Of a stretch of DNA of 7,678 nt, positions 5,719 to 7,678 are shown in pieces. Below the pieces are notes generated by a model that saw only the letters and a list, made by a program, of their open reading frames with translations, did not search any database and was not told where the DNA came from. The stretch's first letter is position 1. The number at the start of each line of letters is the position of its first letter. The stretch lies in NCBI GenBank assembly GCA_041678625.1, contig JBAYNS010000049.1:1-7678 (forward strand), written 5' to 3'. The position numbers were made by a program, and so were the translations under genes. The stretch comes from JBAYNS01 sp041678625 (lineage in GTDB: Bacteria; Patescibacteriota; Gracilibacteria; Peribacterales; Peribacteraceae).

Positions 5719-6411
5719 TTACCCGGCAGATGAAGGCTGCAGCGGAGCACTGTCATTCTCTATGATGAGCATCTTTTGCACCCCCGTGCGGATGTCCTCT
5801 TTTACGCCTGTCCAGTCGTGAATCGCATTCAGGAGCGTTGCATACTTATACGAAAATCCCTCGCCCCGCCGGGTGCCGGGATCGTTGGTGATAAAGCGCC
5901 TTGCATCGTATCCGGTAATCACGAGCATGTGGTACCAGGGGCCTTCTCCGGAGAAATAGGGGTTCCCCAAGTCTCTGCCAGCGGCGGGCACGATGATAGG
6001 ATTACCCGCCGCGAGTTCCTCTTTCATTGTTTCTACACGTACTTCTGTGAACACATTATTTGTTCGGTATCCGTAGTAGTCCTCTGCAATGTCCGCCAGC
6101 TGTGTAATGGTCACATCCTGTGGATATCCGTGTTCTTCTTCCCAGGCAATAAGTGCCAGAAGTTCCCTATCAGCATCCTCGCGTGAGAGGGGAGTACCGG
6201 CAAGAAAGTGGTGTACCATAATCAGGCTCATTTCCTCGCAGGCTTCCTGATACGGGTCGTCCCAGTTGGCGAAAGGAGCTTGAGGAGAGAAGGGGACGGA
6301 GATATGGATGGTACGGGGAACTTCTCGTTCGTCATTCTCAGGCGTGATTTGTTCGGTGAGTGATCCGCAACCAGTAAAGACAATGCAAGCTAGGATGAGA
6401 ATATATTTCAT
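5719..6411 (-). CDS. Lipoprotein with C39-like cysteine peptidase domain
   Basis: Predicted surface-anchored papain-like thiol peptidase or a relative (peptidase C39-like family); the substrate is unknown. The 230-residue product starts MKYILILACIVFTGCGS, a short signal peptide with a lipobox (F-T-G-C, lipidated Cys15). After a polar linker comes the domain: oxyanion Gln about 44 in SVPFSPQAPF, nucleophile Cys58 in QEACEEMS, His161 in GPWYHMLVITGYD and Asp177 in FITNDPGT. All four positions of the catalytic set are present, so it is probably active. ATG 6411 is preferred because the hydrophobic core follows directly; a GTG three codons upstream (6420) is also in frame. Only GTGGA lies ahead of it as a weak ribosome binding site. 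No ABC transporter or bacteriocin leader is near, which argues against the bacteriocin-processing C39 type. It is divergent from transaldolase. Confidence 0.85.
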   Translation of the reverse strand: MKYILILACIVFTGCGSLTEQITPENDEREVPRTIHISVPFSPQAPFANWDDPYQEACEEMSLIMVHHFLAGTPLSREDADRELLALIAWEEEHGYPQDVTITQLADIAEDYYGYRTNNVFTEVRVETMKEELAAGNPIIVPAAGRDLGNPYFSGEGPWYHMLVITGYDARRFITNDPGTRRGEGFSYKYATLLNAIHDWTGVKEDIRTGVQKMLIIENDSAPLQPSSAG

Positions 6412-6428
6412 AGTGTCCACTATCGTAC

Positions 6429-6519
6429 AAAAGAGTGAAAAGTTAAAAGTGAAAAGTTGTGAACATATTGGCGGATGATCGCTATACTGTCACTGTTCAC
6501 TTTTCATTATTCACTCTTT
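6429..6519. repeat. Repeat-rich spacer between lipoprotein and transaldolase genes
   Basis: The spacer has direct copies of GTGAAAAGTT and two inverted pairs: AAAGAGTGAA (6430-6439) with TTCACTCTTT (6510-6519), and GTGAACA (6459-6465) with TGTTCAC (6494-6500). These flank the candidate -10 of transaldolase symmetrically. They may be operator sites, or may be slippage-derived GTGAA simple repeats. Confidence 0.5.
6460..6488 (+). promoter_or_regulatory. Candidate promoter of the transaldolase-gnd operon
   Basis: TGAACA (6460-6465) and TATACT (6483-6488) are separated by 17 bp and lie 36 bp before the transaldolase ATG. The -10 matches consensus at five of six positions and the -35 at four. On the other strand GTGACA (6493-6488) and CAATAT (6470-6465), also 17 bp apart, could serve the lipoprotein gene and would overlap this promoter. 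Confidence 0.5.
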
Positions 6520-6524
6520 GACCT

Positions 6525-7169
6525 ATGAAACTCTTCCTAGATACCGCCAACGTTGATCATGTCGCAGAAATTGCTGCTTGGGGCGTGCTCGATGGTGTGA
6601 CGACCAACCCCTCTCTTGTTGCAAAGGAGGGTAAGGATTTTAAAGAGACGGTGCTCAAGATGTGCGCACTCGTTCCTTGTGTAAGTGCACAGGTTACCGC
6701 CACAGATTTTGAGGGGATGAAGAAACAAGCGGATGAATACCATTCGTGGCACAAGCATGTTGTCGTCAAAGTTCCTATGACGGTCGAGGGCCTCAAGACG
6801 TTGCACTACTGCAAGGAAAAGAAGATACGCACCAACTGCACGCTGGTCTTCTCCGCAAATCAAGCATTGCTCGCTGCCAAGGCTGGTGCGAGTATCATCA
6901 GCCCCTTCATCGGACGCCTGGATGATGCCGGGCAGGACGGTATGGCGCTCATAGCAGAGATCATGACGATTTGGGATAACTACGATTTTGATACCGAAGT
7001 CCTAGTCGCCTCTACGCGCCACCCACGTCATATCGTGGAGGCGGCGGAGATCGGAGCGCACATCTCTACCATTCCCTACGATGTTTTCAAAAAGCTGCCG
7101 CACCATCCGCTCACGGATACGGGGCTCAAGAAATTTATGGAAGATTGGGAGAAGGTTTCTAAAAGTTAA
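6525..7169 (+). CDS. tal: TalC/MipB-type short transaldolase (or fructose-6-phosphate aldolase)
   Basis: Transfers a dihydroxyacetone unit from sedoheptulose 7-phosphate to glyceraldehyde 3-phosphate through a Schiff base, in the cytoplasmic non-oxidative pentose phosphate pathway. At 214 residues it has the usual length of the short TalC family. Motifs: MKLFLDTANV at the start, DGVTTNPSLVAKEG (23-36), the Schiff-base Lys82 in VVVKVPMT, NCTLVFSANQALLAAKAGA (104-122), SPFIGRLDD (126-134) and FMEDWEK near the end. SPF.GRLDD and Phe128 are transaldolase-like. However, residue 56 in VSAQVTAT is Gln where transaldolases of this family have Glu; Gln is the fructose-6-phosphate aldolase residue. The reaction is therefore less certain than the family. 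There is no Shine-Dalgarno before the ATG. Gene for 6-phosphogluconate dehydrogenase follows after 32 bp, indicating an operon. Confidence 0.93.
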   Translation: MKLFLDTANVDHVAEIAAWGVLDGVTTNPSLVAKEGKDFKETVLKMCALVPCVSAQVTATDFEGMKKQADEYHSWHKHVVVKVPMTVEGLKTLHYCKEKKIRTNCTLVFSANQALLAAKAGASIISPFIGRLDDAGQDGMALIAEIMTIWDNYDFDTEVLVASTRHPRHIVEAAEIGAHISTIPYDVFKKLPHHPLTDTGLKKFMEDWEKVSKS

Positions 7170-7201
7170 CTCGTCACTAGTTGCTAGTTCCTCGTTCGTC
7201 T

Positions 7202-7678
7202 ATGAAACAACTCGGAGTTATTGGCCTTGGAATCATGGGGGTCAACCTTGCGCGCAATGCTGCCCGGAACGGCGCATCGATTGTCGTCTTCAACCGCACG
7301 CAGGATACCACAGAGAAATTCTTGAAAGAATTTCAAAAAGAAGCCCAGTTTCAGGGCTCAAAGTCGTACAAAGAATTTGTTCAATTACTCACGCCGCCCC
7401 GGCAAATTCTCCTTATGGTCAAGGCAGGAGAGGCAGTGGATGCGGTGATCGCAGAGCTGACCCCGCTTTTGACAGAAGGAGACATTTTGATTGATGCCGG
7501 GAACAGCCATTACCGGGATACCGAGCGTCGCATACGGATGTGTGCAGAGGAGGGGATTCGTTTTGTGGGGATGGGCGTGAGCGGTGGTGAAGAAGGTGCG
7601 CTCCATGGACCGAGTATGATGCCGGGGGGAGATCGTGATGCCTACGATGTACTCAAAGAACTCTTTTCGCTGATGGCG
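7202..7678 (+). CDS. gnd: 6-phosphogluconate dehydrogenase, decarboxylating (5' part)
   Basis: Oxidises and decarboxylates 6-phosphogluconate to ribulose 5-phosphate, producing NAD(P)H. Only the first 159 residues fall in the window; the frame is open to the right edge. The N-terminal Rossmann fold is clear: GVIGLGIMGVNLARN (residues 5-19), then FNRT (30-33), where the Asn-Arg-Thr after strand 2 is the pattern usually linked to NADP preference. GDILIDAGNSHYRDTERR follows (the family usually has DGGNS), and then the substrate-binding motif GVSGGEEGALHGPSMMPGG. The catalytic Lys and the C-terminal helical domain lie beyond the edge, so the length class (about 300 or about 470 residues) cannot be fixed. 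The ATG at 7202 lacks a Shine-Dalgarno. It probably shares the transaldolase promoter. Confidence 0.93.
   Translation, partial: MKQLGVIGLGIMGVNLARNAARNGASIVVFNRTQDTTEKFLKEFQKEAQFQGSKSYKEFVQLLTPPRQILLMVKAGEAVDAVIAELTPLLTEGDILIDAGNSHYRDTERRIRMCAEEGIRFVGMGVSGGEEGALHGPSMMPGGDRDAYDVLKELFSLMA

Noticed and set aside
5711..5728. Short hairpin (TGCGGG / CCCGGCA) over the lipoprotein stop codon
   Set aside because: The stem is short with a bulge, the stop codon lies in its loop, and no T-tract follows on the minus strand; not convincing as a terminator.
6537..6863. Minus-strand frames over transaldolase
   Set aside because: Shadow frames of a strongly conserved gene, with no start signal or recognisable domain.

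Overview
This 7.7-kb bacterial window has roughly 50% GC, compact genes and standard-code reading frames. It carries non-oxidative and oxidative pentose phosphate pathway genes, a tRNA-Ser gene, a surface-anchored tail-fibre-like protein, a C39-like lipoprotein and several small repeat elements. The mix (short TalC-type transaldolase, a divergent single-domain NAD(P)HX epimerase, a tail-fibre-like surface protein, almost no Shine-Dalgarno sequences) would suit an uncultivated candidate-phylum bacterium such as Peregrinibacteria/Peribacteria. That placement is inference; no taxonomic marker is present.

Layout. Positions 1-1611 (minus, cut by the left edge) encode a protein with a cytoplasmic transposase-like helix-turn-helix domain, one hydrophobic segment and a tail-fibre-like exterior. 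Its promoter lies at 1665-1692. A 12-bp palindrome separates it from a plus-strand tRNA-Ser(UGA) at 1791-1880. Three degenerate 36-bp tandem repeats (1881-1989) follow and run into the 3' end of a minus-strand NAD(P)HX epimerase-like gene (1996-2634). That gene appears to have two opposed REP-like palindromes inside its reading frame. Transketolase (2686-4998, minus) lies just upstream, with a 13-bp hairpin in the gap that encloses the epimerase ribosome binding site.

Divergent from transketolase is an unrecognised 134-residue protein (5108-5512), followed by a possible 31-residue membrane peptide (5610-5705). A minus-strand C39-like lipoprotein (5719-6411) is divergent from a plus-strand pair, transaldolase (6525-7169) and 6-phosphogluconate dehydrogenase (7202 to the right edge).

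How they fit together: 6-phosphogluconate dehydrogenase makes ribulose 5-phosphate and NADPH, and transketolase and transaldolase connect pentose phosphates with glycolysis. The epimerase would repair hydrated NAD(P)H. Nothing in the window resembles a CRISPR array, a complete insertion sequence or a defence island. The most unusual items are the HTH-membrane-fibre architecture, the in-frame palindromic insertion in the epimerase gene, and the Gln-for-Glu change in the transaldolase active site.
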